The notes: generated by a model not told the origin, from the letters alone. A stretch of 64,000 bases of DNA from Chryseobacterium suipulveris (GCF_022811685.1 NZ_CP094532.1:1947501-2011500), one strand, 5' to 3'. Positions 6,975 through 17,009 are shown, counted from the stretch's first letter. Numbers and translations are program-made.

Positions 6975-9308
6975 CTAAATCTTCGTCAGTTTCGCAAACT
7001 TCAGGATCAAATTTTTCTCACCTTCGTGCTGGAATTTTACTTTTGCCTTGATGTTCTGCGGATCGGTTCCGTCGAGGAAGATGACTTCGCCGACACCGAA
7101 ACGGTCATGGCGCACTTTGTCGCCCACTTCAATGTCCTGAGAGCTTTCGCCACTCGGATTGATGATTCTTGCGGTGGAAACTGGTTTGAGGTTTTTCCTG
7201 ATTTTTGGTTCAGAATCGGTGCGCTCGATTTTCTTTTTGGGGTCGAGTTTTCTGAAGCTTCGCGCTTCAATCGGTGCATCGTCAAAAATATTTGACTTCA
7301 AACCGGAATGATTCACGAAACGGCTTTCTACAGCGGGATTGATGAACTCCAGATATTCTGCATCGACTTCGCTTAAGAATCTTGACGGTTCTGCATCGGT
7401 GATTTTGCCCCACTGAAAACGGGAAACGGCGTAAGTGAAAAAGGCCTGTTTTTCGGCTCTCGTCAAAGCCACGTAAAACAAGCGCCGTTCTTCTTCTAAT
7501 TCTTCGCGGGTAGAAGAACTCATAAAACTTGGAAAAAGATTTTCTTCAAGTCCCACCAAATGCACAACAGGAAATTCCAAACCTTTAGAAAGGTGAATGG
7601 TCATTAATGAAACTTTGTCGGTTCCGTCATCTTCTTTATCCTTTTGCGTATCGGCAGAAAGCGCGATGTTCTCCAGGAAATTACTCAAACTCGGATCGCC
7701 TTCCTCCAACTGGTGCTGTTCCTCGATAAAACCCTGCATCGAGTTCATGAGTTCCTGCACGTTTTCCACGCGTGAGATTCCTTCGGGAGTTTGGTCGTCT
7801 TTCAGGAATTTAATCAGTCCGCTTCGTTTGGCGACTTCCATTGCGACTTGATAAACATTTTCAGTTTTCAGTAAAATCTGAAACGCCTTGATCATCGACC
7901 AGAAATCGGAAAGCTTGGTCAAAATCCCATTGTTCAGACCCAATTGCGGAGCATAAAAACCGAGATTGTTCAGAACCTGCGAAACAGAAATATTCTGCGA
8001 ATCGGCAAAGACGATCAGTTTGTTTTGCGTGGTTTCGCCAATTCCACGAGCTGGATAATTGATGACTCTGAACAGCGCCTCACTATCGTTTTCATTGACT
8101 AAAAGCCGAAGATAGGCGATCAGATCCTTTACTTCTTTTCTTTGGTAAAACGACAGTCCGCCGTAAACTCGGTAAGGAATATTTTTCCGGCGGAGTGCGT
8201 CTTCAAAAGCTCTGGTTTGGGAATTGGTTCGGTAAAGAATTGCAAAATCAGTAAATTTTCTCTGTTGCGAATGGTGGAGTTCCCAGATATTTCCTGCCAC
8301 GAAATTCGCCTCATCCGCATCGGACAATGCGCGGTAAACTTTGAGCTTCTCCCCTTCCTCATTATCGGAAAATACATTCTTCTTGAACTGCTGCACGTTT
8401 TTAGAAATAACCACATTTGCAGCATTCACGATGTTTTGGGTGGAACGGTAATTCTGTTCCAAAGAAACCGTTTTCGCGTCGGGATAATCTTTTTTGAAGT
8501 TAAGGATATTATAAATATTCGCACCACGGAAGGAATAAATCGACTGCGCATCATCACCTACGACACAAATATTTTCGAATTTCGAAGCCAAAGCTTTCAC
8601 GATCAGGTATTGTGAATGGTTCGTATCCTGATACTCATCCACCAAAATATATCTGAAGCGATCTTGGTATTTTGCGAGAACCTCAGGAAATCGAGTCAGC
8701 AATTCATTGGTTTTCAATAATAAATCATCAAAATCCATCGCGCCGTTTCGGTAGCATTGCTCCACATATTTTTGGTAAATAATCCCTATGTGTTTCATAT
8801 TCGTCCTTTCGTCCGCCTCGATGAGTTCGGGATTGTTGAAGTAGGCCTTTACGGTAATCAGATTATTTTTGTAGGTCGAAATTCTAGCTTGAACTTTCTT
8901 AGGTTTGTAAAGGTCAGAGTCGATGTTCAGCTCCTTCATCACCTTTTTGATGACGTTCAGCGAATCCTGGGAATCGTAAATCGTGAAGTTGGACGGGAAT
9001 CCCAGATAATGTGCTTCCGCCCTCAGAATTCTCGCAAACACCGAGTGGAAAGTCCCCATCCAAAGTGATTTCGCCTCACTCTCTCCCACAACTTTTGCGA
9101 TACGCTCCTTCATTTCCTTTGCTGCTTTATTGGTAAAAGTGAGCGCAAGAATATTGAACGGATCCACCAGATTGGTAATCAAATGAGCGATTCGCATCGT
9201 GAGAACGCGGGTTTTGCCGGAACCTGCCCCTGCAAGAACCATCAAAGGTCCTTCGAGAGTGGTTACGGCATCGTATTGGGCGTCATTGAGTCCTTTCAGG
9301 TAATCCAT
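6975..9308 (-). CDS. UvrD/PcrA-type ATP-dependent DNA helicase
   Basis: This 777-aa superfamily 1A helicase has all core motifs in order: LAGAGSGKT (Walker A, about 26-34), ALTFTNKAAKEM (Ia), LVDEYQDTN (Walker B, about 222), VGDDAQSIYSFRGA (III), NYRSTQNI (IV), VSLMTIHLSKGLEF (V, about 560) and FYVALTRAEK (VI). A Tudor-like C-terminal domain typical of PcrA follows (VGDKVRHDRFGVGEVIF, about 725-777). PcrA/UvrD unwinds 3'-5' and acts in nucleotide excision and mismatch repair and in clearing RecA or stalled RNA polymerase. Confidence 0.93.
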   Translation of the reverse strand: MDYLKGLNDAQYDAVTTLEGPLMVLAGAGSGKTRVLTMRIAHLITNLVDPFNILALTFTNKAAKEMKERIAKVVGESEAKSLWMGTFHSVFARILRAEAHYLGFPSNFTIYDSQDSLNVIKKVMKELNIDSDLYKPKKVQARISTYKNNLITVKAYFNNPELIEADERTNMKHIGIIYQKYVEQCYRNGAMDFDDLLLKTNELLTRFPEVLAKYQDRFRYILVDEYQDTNHSQYLIVKALASKFENICVVGDDAQSIYSFRGANIYNILNFKKDYPDAKTVSLEQNYRSTQNIVNAANVVISKNVQQFKKNVFSDNEEGEKLKVYRALSDADEANFVAGNIWELHHSQQRKFTDFAILYRTNSQTRAFEDALRRKNIPYRVYGGLSFYQRKEVKDLIAYLRLLVNENDSEALFRVINYPARGIGETTQNKLIVFADSQNISVSQVLNNLGFYAPQLGLNNGILTKLSDFWSMIKAFQILLKTENVYQVAMEVAKRSGLIKFLKDDQTPEGISRVENVQELMNSMQGFIEEQHQLEEGDPSLSNFLENIALSADTQKDKEDDGTDKVSLMTIHLSKGLEFPVVHLVGLEENLFPSFMSSSTREELEEERRLFYVALTRAEKQAFFTYAVSRFQWGKITDAEPSRFLSEVDAEYLEFINPAVESRFVNHSGLKSNIFDDAPIEARSFRKLDPKKKIERTDSEPKIRKNLKPVSTARIINPSGESSQDIEVGDKVRHDRFGVGEVIFLDGTDPQNIKAKVKFQHEGEKNLILKFAKLTKI

Positions 9309-9398
9309 CTGTAATTTCGAATAAGCTACAAATTTAGGAAATTATACTGCGAACTCAAAGCAGCATATTTAGGGATGATGGATTTTGGCAAGAGTAAT

Positions 9399-9764
9399 TT
9401 ATGCAGTCAAATGCTGGATTTTGCTTACGATATCGTCGATATTGAAAGGTTTCGACACAAAAGCGTTCGCTCCCGAATCGATCGCCGTTTTTTCCAGACC
9501 GCGGCTTGCAGACATGATGATTACAGGAATATTTTTTGTGGCTTCTTTATTTTTAAGGGCTTTACAGATTTCGCGGCCGTCTTCATTATTCAGCCACATA
9601 TCAAGGATAATCGCATCAGGTTTTGCGTCTTTCTCAACCCAGCTGAAAATTTCGGATCCCCTTTCGAAAGCCGTAACCTCAAATCCCTCAATATCGAGCA
9701 TCAATCCCAAAGAATCGAGAATTGCCACATCGTCATCTACTATGATTATTTTCTTTGATTTCAT
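9399..9764 (-). CDS. Single-domain response regulator (CheY-like)
   Basis: The 121-aa protein is a stand-alone receiver domain with all expected residues: acidic pocket DDD at 10-12, phospho-acceptor Asp55 in IILDMW, Ser85 in IIMSAS and Lys105 in VSKPF. It has no output domain, so it signals by protein interaction or passes phosphate on. It lies 6 bp downstream of the PAS-histidine kinase gene on the same strand and is presumably its cognate partner. Confidence 0.92.
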   Translation of the reverse strand: MKSKKIIIVDDDVAILDSLGLMLDIEGFEVTAFERGSEIFSWVEKDAKPDAIILDMWLNNEDGREICKALKNKEATKNIPVIIMSASRGLEKTAIDSGANAFVSKPFNIDDIVSKIQHLTA

Positions 9765-9770
9765 TTTTTT

Positions 9771-11645
9771 CTAATTTTCCCTTTCACTTAACGGAAGTGA
9801 GAAAAAGAATGTTGAACCTTTACCTAATGTACTTTCTACCCAGATTTTTCCGTTGGATCGCTCGATAATCTGGGCGGCGATGAAAAGTCCCAATCCCAAA
9901 CCGGGAATCGTGCTTTGTTCTTCTCCGCTTACTCGGTAATACTGTTCAAATACTTTGTCTTTTTTGTTGTCGGGGATTCCCAATCCGAAATCTCGAACGC
10001 TGAAAATCATGTTGGCTCCATCGTTTTCTGAACGTACAATGACTTCATCCGCATTTGGCGAATATTTCACCGCATTGGTTAAAAAGTTGGTAATCACCTG
10101 ACTTACACGATGTTTGTCTGCATAAACCGTTCCAACGGAATTTTTTTCCACGGTAATTTTGTGTCGACTTGTGAGTTGCTGCTCTTCGACAATCTCATCT
10201 ACGAGTTCAGCGATATTGAAATTATCCTCATTGAGCTGTATTTTTCCGCTGTTGATTTTGGTCACATCGAGAAGGTCGCCGATCAGCGAAGTGAGTTTCA
10301 CCACCTGTTCATCCATTTTTTTCGCGTATTCGGCAGTTTTCGAATCGCCTTGCTTTGTCAACATGCGGTCGAGAACCTGAGCGTAAAGTTTAATACTGGT
10401 GAGTGGTGTTTTCAGTTCGTGGCTTGCAATTCCCAGGAAGGTGTCTTTTTGTGCCTGTAGAATTTTCAGTTCGTTGATATCGATACTGGTTCCGATCCAC
10501 TGGTTCACGTTTCCATCCTCGTCGAGATCCGGAACAGCACGGGTCAGAAGCCAAATGTATTCGCCGCTTTTGTTTTTCGCGCGGTATTCAATTTCATAGT
10601 GGCTTTTTTTCTTTACGGCTTTTTTCCAAACTTTTTCAACTTTAGGCAAATCCTCGGGATGGATGAATATGCTGAAATTCTTAGCGCCGATAAAATCATC
10701 GGTAATATCGAAATACTCTTTCGCTCTTTCATTAAGGTAACTGAAGTTCCCGTTTGCAGCGGAAGTCCACACAATCTGTGGCATCGCTTCGGAGAGTCCT
10801 TTATATTTTGCTTCCGACAACCTTAGCTTCTCAGATTTTTCCTGAAGTTTCTTCCGCGAGTTCACCATGTCGGTTACGTTTACTGCCATATTCAGGATGG
10901 CATAAACTTCATTCCTATTGTTGCGGATGGGTTTATACGAAAAGTTATAAAAATAGGTTTGCAACTTCCCGTCAACTATCAAATCTGCTCGGTCTTCGGT
11001 TGCAGAATAGGTTTCACCTGTCGTGTAAACTTTTCGAAGCAAATCTATAAAAGGTTGTCCTTCCAGTTCGGGCACTGCTTTTTCGAGCGGCATTCCGATT
11101 ACGGATCTGTCTTTACCCCAAGTTCGAAGCATTTTGTCGTTGGCAAGCTCCACGATCATATCTAACCCGCGATAGATCGCGATGGAATAATCGGCATTAA
11201 GAATGAGGTTTTTGAAACGGAGCTCACTGTCGGCAAGTTGTTCTTCAGACTTCACCTGCGACGTCACTTCGGTTGCTACAACACTTACTCCAATAATTTG
11301 ATTTGCGTTATCATACACTGGCGAATAGACAAAATCGAAAAAATATTCCCCTAAAACCCCTTTTCTTTCAAGAAAGCAGGACACTTTATAGCCACGAAAT
11401 GGTTTGCCTGTTTCGTACACTTCCAGCAAAATATCCGGAAACGCCTGATCTTTAATTTCGGGAAGTGCTTCAACCAAAGGAAGCCCAATAACCGAATCGT
11501 CTTTTCCCCAAATCTGGAGTATTTGCTCATTGGCAGACTCGATGACAAAATCTTTGCCCATCAACATCGCCAACGCAACAGGTGCCTGAGAAAACAGATT
11601 GATCAGCGATTCGGGTTTAATCTTTTCGTAATATTGATTATCCAT
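9771..11645 (-). CDS. PAS-domain sensor histidine kinase
   Basis: I place the start at 11645 (MDNQYYEK), because the 44 residues upstream in frame are low-complexity and overlap a promoter-like region. The 624-aa protein has three PAS domains (about 10-130, 140-265, 285-395; the third ends with a PAC motif), a HisKA dimerisation domain with SHELKTPL (phospho-His about 405), and a HATPase_c domain with N box NFLTNAVKYS, DFGLGIP (G1) and PGLGLGLFI (G2). There are no membrane segments, so it probably senses a cytosolic cue. Operon with the receiver gene downstream. Confidence 0.9.
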   Translation of the reverse strand: MDNQYYEKIKPESLINLFSQAPVALAMLMGKDFVIESANEQILQIWGKDDSVIGLPLVEALPEIKDQAFPDILLEVYETGKPFRGYKVSCFLERKGVLGEYFFDFVYSPVYDNANQIIGVSVVATEVTSQVKSEEQLADSELRFKNLILNADYSIAIYRGLDMIVELANDKMLRTWGKDRSVIGMPLEKAVPELEGQPFIDLLRKVYTTGETYSATEDRADLIVDGKLQTYFYNFSYKPIRNNRNEVYAILNMAVNVTDMVNSRKKLQEKSEKLRLSEAKYKGLSEAMPQIVWTSAANGNFSYLNERAKEYFDITDDFIGAKNFSIFIHPEDLPKVEKVWKKAVKKKSHYEIEYRAKNKSGEYIWLLTRAVPDLDEDGNVNQWIGTSIDINELKILQAQKDTFLGIASHELKTPLTSIKLYAQVLDRMLTKQGDSKTAEYAKKMDEQVVKLTSLIGDLLDVTKINSGKIQLNEDNFNIAELVDEIVEEQQLTSRHKITVEKNSVGTVYADKHRVSQVITNFLTNAVKYSPNADEVIVRSENDGANMIFSVRDFGLGIPDNKKDKVFEQYYRVSGEEQSTIPGLGLGLFIAAQIIERSNGKIWVESTLGKGSTFFFSLPLSEREN

Positions 11646-11855
11646 ATCCTTTTCTGCAAAAACAACCAAAAATACTAAAAAATTAATTTTATGAGAAGTT
11701 TTGTAGACAATATTACGTTGAAAAAATACGATTATCAGAACCGTGAACGATGAATTTACTGTTTCCTTATCAAACAATATAGAAATTTACCAACAACCAG
11801 CAAAAAAGGCACAGAAATTGTAAAAACAATTAGCATAACGCAAAAACACTTCCTT

Positions 11856-12110
11856 ATGTCTGAAAATATACTTTCTGTAGAAGATCTAAGATTTTTAGAG
11901 AACCTGCATTCCCGCTTTGGTTTGGAATTTTTGAGATATGACGATTCCGGAATCCGCATCAACAATGATGAAATAATCGCAGACGATCTTTCAAAAGCAG
12001 ACCATTATAACTTGTTAACAGAGATTTCTAAGAAACTGAAGTACCGCCTGAACTCGAATTTCCAAATGAATTTCTCAAGCGGTTTCCATTTCGATGTGGT
12101 TAGAGTTTAA
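11856..12110 (+). CDS. Small hypothetical protein
   Basis: An 84-aa acidic, soluble protein starting MSENILSVEDLRFLENL; I do not recognise the family. It has no signal peptide or membrane segment. It is followed 20 bp later by a strong terminator hairpin (12131-12167), and the codon use matches the surroundings, which supports it as a real single-gene unit. It diverges from the sensor kinase gene. Confidence 0.6.
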   Translation: MSENILSVEDLRFLENLHSRFGLEFLRYDDSGIRINNDEIIADDLSKADHYNLLTEISKKLKYRLNSNFQMNFSSGFHFDVVRV

Positions 12111-12130
12111 TGCTACAAAATTTCAAAACA

Positions 12131-12167
12131 AATGCCTTTTCAAACTTTGAAATCAGGCATTTTTTCG
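12131..12167 (+). terminator. Rho-independent terminator after the 84-aa gene
   Basis: AATGCCT pairs with AGGCATT, enclosing an inner TTTCAAA-c-TTTGAAA palindrome, and the stem runs directly into a T6 tract. Confidence 0.8.
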
Positions 12168-12350
12168 TTCTTGTTGTCATCAATAAGAATGCATTCAGAA
12201 ATTGCCACGAAAAAACATTAGGCAAATAGGACTACTTGCCGGCATAACAAGTTTTCATTTAAGTAAGGATTATTTCCGTCTCTGAAATTTACGCAACATC
12301 ATCAAGACTCAAAATTTTGTAGCGAGTAAAGAAATTCCGAAAAAATAACC

Positions 12351-12358
12351 TATATTTG
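12351..12358 (+). promoter_or_regulatory. -7 promoter box for secG
   Basis: TATATTTG matches the Bacteroidota -7 consensus and lies 23 bp before the secG ATG. I could not place a well-spaced -33 element. Confidence 0.5.
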
Positions 12359-12381
12359 CAAACTAAATTTCAGACTATACA

Positions 12382-12741
12382 ATGAGTACAATATTTACAC
12401 TGTTCATGGTTTTGATCATGATTGCGAGTATCCTACTAATTATCATCATTATGGCTCAAAACCCAAAAGGAGGTGGACTTTCCGGAACTTTTGGCGGAAC
12501 TTCCTCTGCACAGTTTGGGGTACAGCGAACCAATGACTTCATGGAAAAAGCAACGTGGACTTTGGGAATCGTGATCGTAGCATTAATTTTGCTAAGCGTA
12601 ATTTTGACTGCAAAACCAGTTCATACTTTCCAGCAAACAGCGCCCGCTAAAAAGGAAGCACCAGCTCCTCAAACAGCTCCTGCGACAAACAGCACAACAA
12701 CTGCTCCCGCAAAAGAAGCTCCTGCAGCACCAGCAAAGTAA
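12382..12741 (+). CDS. secG: Preprotein translocase subunit SecG
   Basis: The 119-aa protein has the SecG pattern: a first membrane helix (about 3-22), the conserved cytoplasmic loop MAQNPKGGGLSGTFGG (about 24-39), a second helix (about 57-75), and then the Ala/Pro/Thr-rich C-terminal extension common in Bacteroidota (about 80-119). SecG is the third subunit of SecYEG and promotes SecA-driven export. Monocistronic, with its own promoter box and terminator. Confidence 0.94.
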   Translation: MSTIFTLFMVLIMIASILLIIIIMAQNPKGGGLSGTFGGTSSAQFGVQRTNDFMEKATWTLGIVIVALILLSVILTAKPVHTFQQTAPAKKEAPAPQTAPATNSTTTAPAKEAPAAPAK

Positions 12742-12764
12742 ACACAACACCTATACATACAAAG

Positions 12765-12790
12765 AAGGCCTGATTTTTCAGGTCTTTTTT
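12765..12790 (+). terminator. secG terminator
   Basis: GGCCTGA and TCAGGTC form a short stem (one G-T pair) followed by T6. It lies 25 bp after the secG stop and just before the 3' end of a convergent glycosyltransferase gene. Confidence 0.7.
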
Positions 12791-12798
12791 GTTGAAGG

Positions 12799-13830
12799 TT
12801 ACTTATGTATCGTGGATTTGATTTTCCAGAATTCGTCCTGCTCTTTCAGAAAAAGACATTCAATCCAGGAATCAAGCGTCATCATTTCAAGGATTTCCGG
12901 TGAAATATTTACAAAGCCAGTTTCGAAAAACGCTTTCGGAATATTGATTTGATCCCTGTCTATAACCAAAATATTCTGGTCAGAATAAAACGGATAGTTT
13001 ACAATATCATTATTAGTAGTAATGAGTTTTTTTCCGGAAGCCAATGCCTCAAAGGTCCTCATTGTCAAACCGTTTTGAAATGGCTTATTGACGTCCAGAA
13101 CTGCAAAAGAGTCTCTATAAATTTCTGCAATTTCCTTGTGAGCAAGCTTTTTGAACTGTAATTTATTTACATCAAACTTCTTCAAATTCTTATCAAAAAT
13201 CTTTTTTAACAGGAAAGCTGTTTTTCCCGGTGCGTAATAATAAAAGAATGTTTTCAGCCCCAACTTCTCACAAAAACGATTTACCTTTTCACCGATAAGG
13301 TAACGGTCTGTATGTGCGCTTCCAATAAAAGATAAATCAAATTTCGGTTTACCTGCCGGTTGCATTTTACCATAATCAGGTATGAAAAAAAGCGGTCTGA
13401 AATGGAGACCGTACTTTACCGCATCCTTTGGCTCGAAAGTGAAGTTTCTGTCGAAATAGGGATAAAGCTTCAATAATTTTGGGTATTCTTCAGCGGCATC
13501 ATACGAATAAAAAATCTTGACGGCATTTGAATTCTGTCTCGAGAATTCATCCAGAAAGAAAAAAGGCACGGTCTCTCCTTTGATCAGGAGTAAAAAATCG
13601 TAATCCTTATTCCTGATCCGCTTCAGAATATTTTGGTAATAGGACTTGATTTTCGTATGGTACAAACTGCTTTTTACACGGATGATTCCTTTCGTGAAAA
13701 CAGAATCCGACGGACGTTCGTTAAAGAAATCGACTTCCGCACCGAGTTCCTTCAAACGTTTTATCACGGCAATTTCGTAACTGAAAAAATTTGCCGTCAA
13801 AAAAAGTATTTTTTTCCCTTGAAGATTCAT
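12799..13830 (-). CDS. Glycosyltransferase, CgeB-like (GT-B fold)
   Basis: The 343-aa protein begins with a Rossmann-like start (GKKILFLTANFFSYEIAVIKRLKELGAEV) and ends with the donor-binding region seen in CgeB/Glyco_trans_1_2 proteins: NGLTMRTFEALASGKKLITTNND (about 255-280). The middle has FEPKDAVKYGLHFRPLFFIPDY. Likely transfers a sugar in cell-surface polysaccharide synthesis; donor and acceptor are unknown. It is followed 100 bp upstream by another glycosyltransferase gene on the same strand, which suggests a shared pathway. Confidence 0.75.
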   Translation of the reverse strand: MNLQGKKILFLTANFFSYEIAVIKRLKELGAEVDFFNERPSDSVFTKGIIRVKSSLYHTKIKSYYQNILKRIRNKDYDFLLLIKGETVPFFFLDEFSRQNSNAVKIFYSYDAAEEYPKLLKLYPYFDRNFTFEPKDAVKYGLHFRPLFFIPDYGKMQPAGKPKFDLSFIGSAHTDRYLIGEKVNRFCEKLGLKTFFYYYAPGKTAFLLKKIFDKNLKKFDVNKLQFKKLAHKEIAEIYRDSFAVLDVNKPFQNGLTMRTFEALASGKKLITTNNDIVNYPFYSDQNILVIDRDQINIPKAFFETGFVNISPEILEMMTLDSWIECLFLKEQDEFWKIKSTIHK

Positions 13831-13930
13831 GATTTCCGAAAACGCTAATTTACCGGCAACGAAAGATTGCTTATGAAAACCCTATTCTTCCGGTAATAAG
13901 TATTCATTTTATTAAAGATTTATTTTGATT

Positions 13931-14749
13931 TTATTTCCCCAAAAATCTCAGGTAAGCATTTCTAATCAATCTTCCTATATATTTTGCACGGTAAAAAAGC
14001 CGATACAGCAAATATTCGACGGAGCTGATTCTTTGTTGCAAATACATTTCTTTTAGGTTTTTGATGAAACCTTTTTCCATTTCAGGAAGATTTGCAGAAA
14101 GTCCCGAAACCCCAAATGTTCTTTTTCCGCCTCCTGCAACGATCAATTCTTCATCTAAGATAAACATTTTATTGTGCCGGGAAACTTTCAGCCAGTAATT
14201 GATGTCTTCCGCATACCTTTGATTTCCATCAAAAAAGCCGGTATTTTCAAGCACATTTCTTTTGAACATAACAGTTGACGGTTGTGCTTCATTTCTGATC
14301 ATCAGCTTCCTGAACGTAATTTCCGCCAATCCATTTTCGTTTACTTTATATGGGTAAAGGATTTTGTGTTTGCCTCGTTTTACCGCCAGGAAATCAATTC
14401 CCAATTTTTCATCCTCAAGAAAATAAATTTGTCTCTCCACCTTTTTCGGAAGCCATTCATCATCAGAATCCAGGAGCGCAATATAATCACCAGTTGCAAC
14501 TTGGAGCGCAGTATTTCTTGCAGCTGAAACTCCTTTGTTTACCTGATTCTTGATTACAATATTTAGCTCCGGGTGATTCTTCTGGTAATCGGAAATCAGG
14601 ACTTCACTCCCATCCGAAGATCCGTCATTAATAATAATGATTTCGAAATTCTCCGCACCATAGGTTTGATTGCGGACACTTTCTATCGCCTTGATAATTG
14701 TAGATTCCGCATTGTACACCGGGAGAATTACAGACACCAACTTCTTCAT
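13931..14749 (-). CDS. Family 2 glycosyltransferase
   Basis: A 272-aa GT-A enzyme with the N-terminal nucleotide-sugar fold SVILPVYNAESTIIKAIESV (about 5-24), INDGSSDGS (about 41), and the metal-binding D-x-D in ALLDSDDEW (about 93). A later EDINYWLK (about 182) fits the catalytic-base position. No membrane helix is obvious. It sits 3 bp downstream of recR on the same strand, though no functional link with recR is implied. Confidence 0.88.
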   Translation of the reverse strand: MKKLVSVILPVYNAESTIIKAIESVRNQTYGAENFEIIIINDGSSDGSEVLISDYQKNHPELNIVIKNQVNKGVSAARNTALQVATGDYIALLDSDDEWLPKKVERQIYFLEDEKLGIDFLAVKRGKHKILYPYKVNENGLAEITFRKLMIRNEAQPSTVMFKRNVLENTGFFDGNQRYAEDINYWLKVSRHNKMFILDEELIVAGGGKRTFGVSGLSANLPEMEKGFIKNLKEMYLQQRISSVEYLLYRLFYRAKYIGRLIRNAYLRFLGK

Positions 14750-14752
14750 ACC

Positions 14753-15364
14753 TTATCCTGCTTCATTATACGGCAACCTGTTCTGGATCGATCTTCCCAG
14801 GGAAATCTCATCTGCATACTCTAGCTCATCACCCACCGAAATTCCTCTCGCTATAGTTGAAAAAACCACATCGAAATTCTTGAACTTTTTATAAAGATAA
14901 TAAGCAGTGGTATCTCCTTCCATCGTCGCGCTCAAGGCAAAAATCAGTTCTTTCACTACTCCTTCCTGCAGTTTTCTTTCAATGGACGAAATATTCAGTT
15001 GGTTGGGCCCGATTCCTTCCATCGGCGAAATTTTTCCACCGAGCACCAAATATTTGCCGCTGAATTTATTGGTATTTTCAATTGCCATGACATCGCGAAC
15101 ATCTTCTACAATACAAAGTATTTCATCAGTCCTTCTCGGGTTGCTGCAGATCTCGCACACTTCAGAATCGGAAAAATTATGACATTCTATGCAATAATTA
15201 ATTTCCGTAACCAGCTTCACCAAAGAATTTCCCAAAGCAATCGCCTGGCTTTCCGGCTGTTTTAGAAGATGTAGCGCCAAACGCAGCGCAGATTTCCTGC
15301 CGATTCCCGGCAAACCGGAAATTTCCTCAACAGCTTTCGCCAAAACCTTACTCGGATAGTCCAT
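14753..15364 (-). CDS. recR: Recombination protein RecR
   Basis: The 203-aa product has the normal length and layout: N-terminal helix-hairpin-helix (EISGLPGIGRKSALRLALHL, about 12-31), the C4 zinc finger CIECHNFSDSEVCEICSNP (about 57-75) and a Toprim domain (ILCIVEDVRDVMAIE, about 81-95, and MEGDTTAYYL). RecR works with RecO and RecF to load RecA on gapped DNA. Confidence 0.96.
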   Translation of the reverse strand: MDYPSKVLAKAVEEISGLPGIGRKSALRLALHLLKQPESQAIALGNSLVKLVTEINYCIECHNFSDSEVCEICSNPRRTDEILCIVEDVRDVMAIENTNKFSGKYLVLGGKISPMEGIGPNQLNISSIERKLQEGVVKELIFALSATMEGDTTAYYLYKKFKNFDVVFSTIARGISVGDELEYADEISLGRSIQNRLPYNEAG

Positions 15365-15491
15365 CCTACAAAGGTAAAGATTTTCGCCAAGTCCAAAAAA
15401 ATCTCACCACTCTGTTTTCATTAACGAAGAAATTTCCCAAAGATTTTTCAACCGTATTTTTTATTCTTAAATTTGAGGAAATAATTTAGAA

Positions 15492-16937
15492 ATGGACATT
15501 ACACAACTCGAACCCCAAATAATCTGGAAAAATTTTTCGGCATTAAACGCTGTTCCCAGACCTTCAAAAAAAGAAGAAAAAGTGATCGAATTCATCAAAA
15601 ATTTTGGCGAGAATCTCGGACTCGAAACCCGTGTTGACGAAGTCGGGAACGTAATCATCAAGAAACCGGCGACTGCAGGAATGGAAAGCAGAAAACCGGT
15701 CGTGATGCAGTCGCACCTCGATATGGTTTGCCAAAAGAATAGCGATGTGAATTTTGATTTTGAAACCCAGGGAATTGAAATGGAAGTTGAGGGAGATTGG
15801 GTGAAAGCAAAAGGAACCACTTTGGGAGCAGACAACGGTTTGGGAGTTGCCGCAATTATGTCGGTTTTAGAAAGCAGCGATATTCCGCATCCCGCTTTGG
15901 AAGCACTTTTCACCATTGATGAAGAAACCGGAATGACCGGCGCGATGGGTTTGAAAGCAGGTGAACTACATGGTGAAATCCTGCTGAACCTCGATACCGA
16001 AGAAGATGACGAAATCGATATCGGTTGTGCAGGCGGAATCGACGTTACAGCCAGTCAAAACTATCCGCTGGAAGACGTAAAGGGAATGGTGGTGAGAATC
16101 GACATCAAAGGTTTGCAGGGAGGTCACTCCGGAATGGACATCCACAAAGGTTTCGGAAATGCCAATGTGATTTTGGGAAGACTGCTTTTCACCGGAGTGT
16201 ACAACCAAAATATCCAGATGATTTCTATTGATGGAGGTGGTTTGCGAAACGCGATTCCGAGGGAAGCCAACGCAGTTCTTTCCGTAAGAAATTCCGTGGA
16301 GTTTATTGAGACTGCCAATGTTCTGAGAAAGGCAATACTGGAAGAATTTGCCGAAATTGAAAAGGATCTGCAGATCAATATCGAAACATTTTCGACTCCC
16401 GAAAAAGCAATTTCCGAAGAAGATTCAAAGAAAATTATTTTTGCGTTGAAAGCCGCACACAACGGAGTTTATCGAATGTCGCCCGATGTTGCCGATTTGG
16501 TGGAAGCATCGAACAATGTTGCTAGAGTTGAGCTGCAACACGGCGAATTGAAAATCCTCAACCTTTCCCGCTCATCGGTGGAATCTACGAAATTTGCAGT
16601 TGCGGAACAGTTGAAATCCGTTTTTGAATTGGCGGGAATGAACGTTGAATTCAGCGGTTCCTATCCGGGATGGAAACCAAGACCAGGTTCCGAAATCGTA
16701 AAATTAATGGAGAAAATCTACGAAAAAGATTTCGGCGCAAAACCTCATGTAGTCGCTTGTCACGCCGGACTGGAGTGCGGAATTATCGGCGCCAATTATC
16801 CTGAAATGGAAATGGTGAGTTTCGGACCGACCATTCGCGGAGCACACTCACCGGATGAAAAAGCGAATATTCCTTCCGTACAGAAGTTCTGGGGATTTTT
16901 GAAAGAGATTTTAGCAGATATTCCTTCGAAGAATTAA
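15492..16937 (+). CDS. pepD: Aminoacyl-histidine dipeptidase (M20 metallopeptidase)
   Basis: The 481-aa enzyme carries the M20C layout: first metal ligand in VVMQSHLDMV (about 74-83), bridging Asp in TTLGADNGLGVAA (about 117), catalytic Glu in FTIDEETGMTGAM (about 146), a lid/dimerisation domain (about 205-380) and the final His in GAHSPDE (about 456). PepD cleaves Xaa-His dipeptides such as carnosine in the cytosol. It ends with a strong terminator. Confidence 0.92.
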   Translation: MDITQLEPQIIWKNFSALNAVPRPSKKEEKVIEFIKNFGENLGLETRVDEVGNVIIKKPATAGMESRKPVVMQSHLDMVCQKNSDVNFDFETQGIEMEVEGDWVKAKGTTLGADNGLGVAAIMSVLESSDIPHPALEALFTIDEETGMTGAMGLKAGELHGEILLNLDTEEDDEIDIGCAGGIDVTASQNYPLEDVKGMVVRIDIKGLQGGHSGMDIHKGFGNANVILGRLLFTGVYNQNIQMISIDGGGLRNAIPREANAVLSVRNSVEFIETANVLRKAILEEFAEIEKDLQINIETFSTPEKAISEEDSKKIIFALKAAHNGVYRMSPDVADLVEASNNVARVELQHGELKILNLSRSSVESTKFAVAEQLKSVFELAGMNVEFSGSYPGWKPRPGSEIVKLMEKIYEKDFGAKPHVVACHAGLECGIIGANYPEMEMVSFGPTIRGAHSPDEKANIPSVQKFWGFLKEILADIPSKN

Positions 16938-16956
16938 TAATGAAAAATTAACAATG

Positions 16957-16998
16957 AAAAATGCAGTTGAAATTTAGTTTTGAACTGCATTTTTTTTA
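16957..16998 (+). terminator. pepD terminator
   Basis: AAATGCAGTT pairs with AACTGCATTT across a 14-base loop and is followed by T8. The T run leads straight into the DUF4256 gene leader. Confidence 0.8.
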
Positions 16999-17009
16999 AC
17001 AAGATAATT

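Noticed and set aside
9771..11777. Longer start for the sensor kinase
   Set aside because: The 44 extra residues are unlike any PAS lead-in and cover the likely promoter; ATG at 11645 fits better.
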